From an uncultured Acidimicrobiaceae bacterium (GTDB lineage: Bacteria; Actinomycetota; Acidimicrobiia; Spongiisociales; UBA5794), in contig CAMYJM010000395.1 in NCBI GenBank assembly GCA_947258635.1, forward strand, positions 1 to 6,280: DNA of 6,280 nucleotides, in the 5' to 3' direction. Each line of letters opens with the position of its first letter. Within the stretch, counting starts at the first letter, position 1. A program made the position numbers and the translations under genes. Under the pieces are notes generated by a model. The model did no database searches and was not told the DNA's origin. It saw only the letters and a list, made by a program, of their open reading frames with translations. Below, piece by piece: positions 6,050-6,280 of the stretch.

Positions 6050-6280
6050 ATGACTAAGAAACGTTCACCGCGATGGCTCTTCATCGCGTTGCTGCTGGTG
6101 GCGACCCTGGGGGTGGCGGCGCCGGCTTCGTCGGCTGCCTGTGCCGCCGGGACCTTCATGCTTTCGGGAACCGTGACCTCAGACATCAACGGACTGCCGT
6201 TGACGGTGGTCACCAGCGTGGGCATCAGGTCTACCGACGGCACATTTGCCGATGGGGAAGGAACCGTTCTTCCGGGCTCT
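6050..6280 (+). CDS. Secreted protein with signal peptide, N-terminal part (3' end outside window)
   Basis: The open frame runs off the right edge and shows 77 residues. The start MTKKRSPRW gives a basic n-region, residues 9-24 form a hydrophobic core (WLFIALLLVATLGVAA), and PASSACAAG supplies a signal peptidase I site after Ala29 (SSA) or Ala31 (ACA). A cysteine at 30 might suggest a lipoprotein, but the preceding SSA lacks the usual Leu at -3, so this is less likely. The exported part begins TFMLSGTVTSDINGLPLTVV and is rich in Gly, Thr, Ser and Val, as in beta-sandwich surface domains. The family is not recognisable from so short a piece. ATG 6044, two codons earlier, is the alternative start. 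It lies 63 bp after the MscS stop on the same strand. Confidence 0.72.
   Translation, partial: MTKKRSPRWLFIALLLVATLGVAAPASSAACAAGTFMLSGTVTSDINGLPLTVVTSVGIRSTDGTFADGEGTVLPGS

Overview
This is a GC-rich bacterial window with dense coding and no RNA gene, mobile element or CRISPR array that I can see. The base composition, the GTG start of one long gene and the protein styles (a SnoaL-like tail, a 12-helix MFS carrier, a very large patatin-like membrane protein) suggest a high-GC actinobacterium or similar, possibly an environmental one. That placement is inference; no marker gene is present.

Layout, left to right. The window opens inside a plus-strand gene whose last ~69 codons (2-211) look like the C-terminus of a SnoaL/NTF2-fold protein. 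It converges, with a 25 bp gap, on a minus-strand MFS transporter (237-1478). Upstream of the MFS gene on the same strand, 45 bp away, is a very large patatin-like phospholipase gene (1524-4761). It is split over two reading frames by a +1 shift near a C4 run at 3140-3143. The N-terminal part carries the GGGIRS oxyanion-hole motif and the AVSGGGY nucleophile. The C-terminal part carries the TDGGHWENLG catalytic aspartate, so neither part has a full catalytic dyad. The rejoined protein would be about 1078 residues with roughly ten membrane segments.

A 352 bp divergent intergenic region (4762-5113) separates this gene from a plus-strand MscS-type mechanosensitive channel (5114-5986). It holds no gene I can support, but contains a 41 nt stem-loop-forming inverted repeat and a 16 bp imperfect palindrome. 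After a 63 bp gap, the N-terminus of a secreted protein with a clear signal peptide (from 6050) runs off the right edge.

The three complete or nearly complete loci all concern the membrane: a membrane-anchored lipase, a carrier likely co-transcribed with it, and a tension-gated channel read divergently. A shared role in envelope or lipid homeostasis is conceivable but unproven. I see no clear evidence of a previously undescribed system. The most notable items are the frameshifted giant patatin gene and its domain layout.
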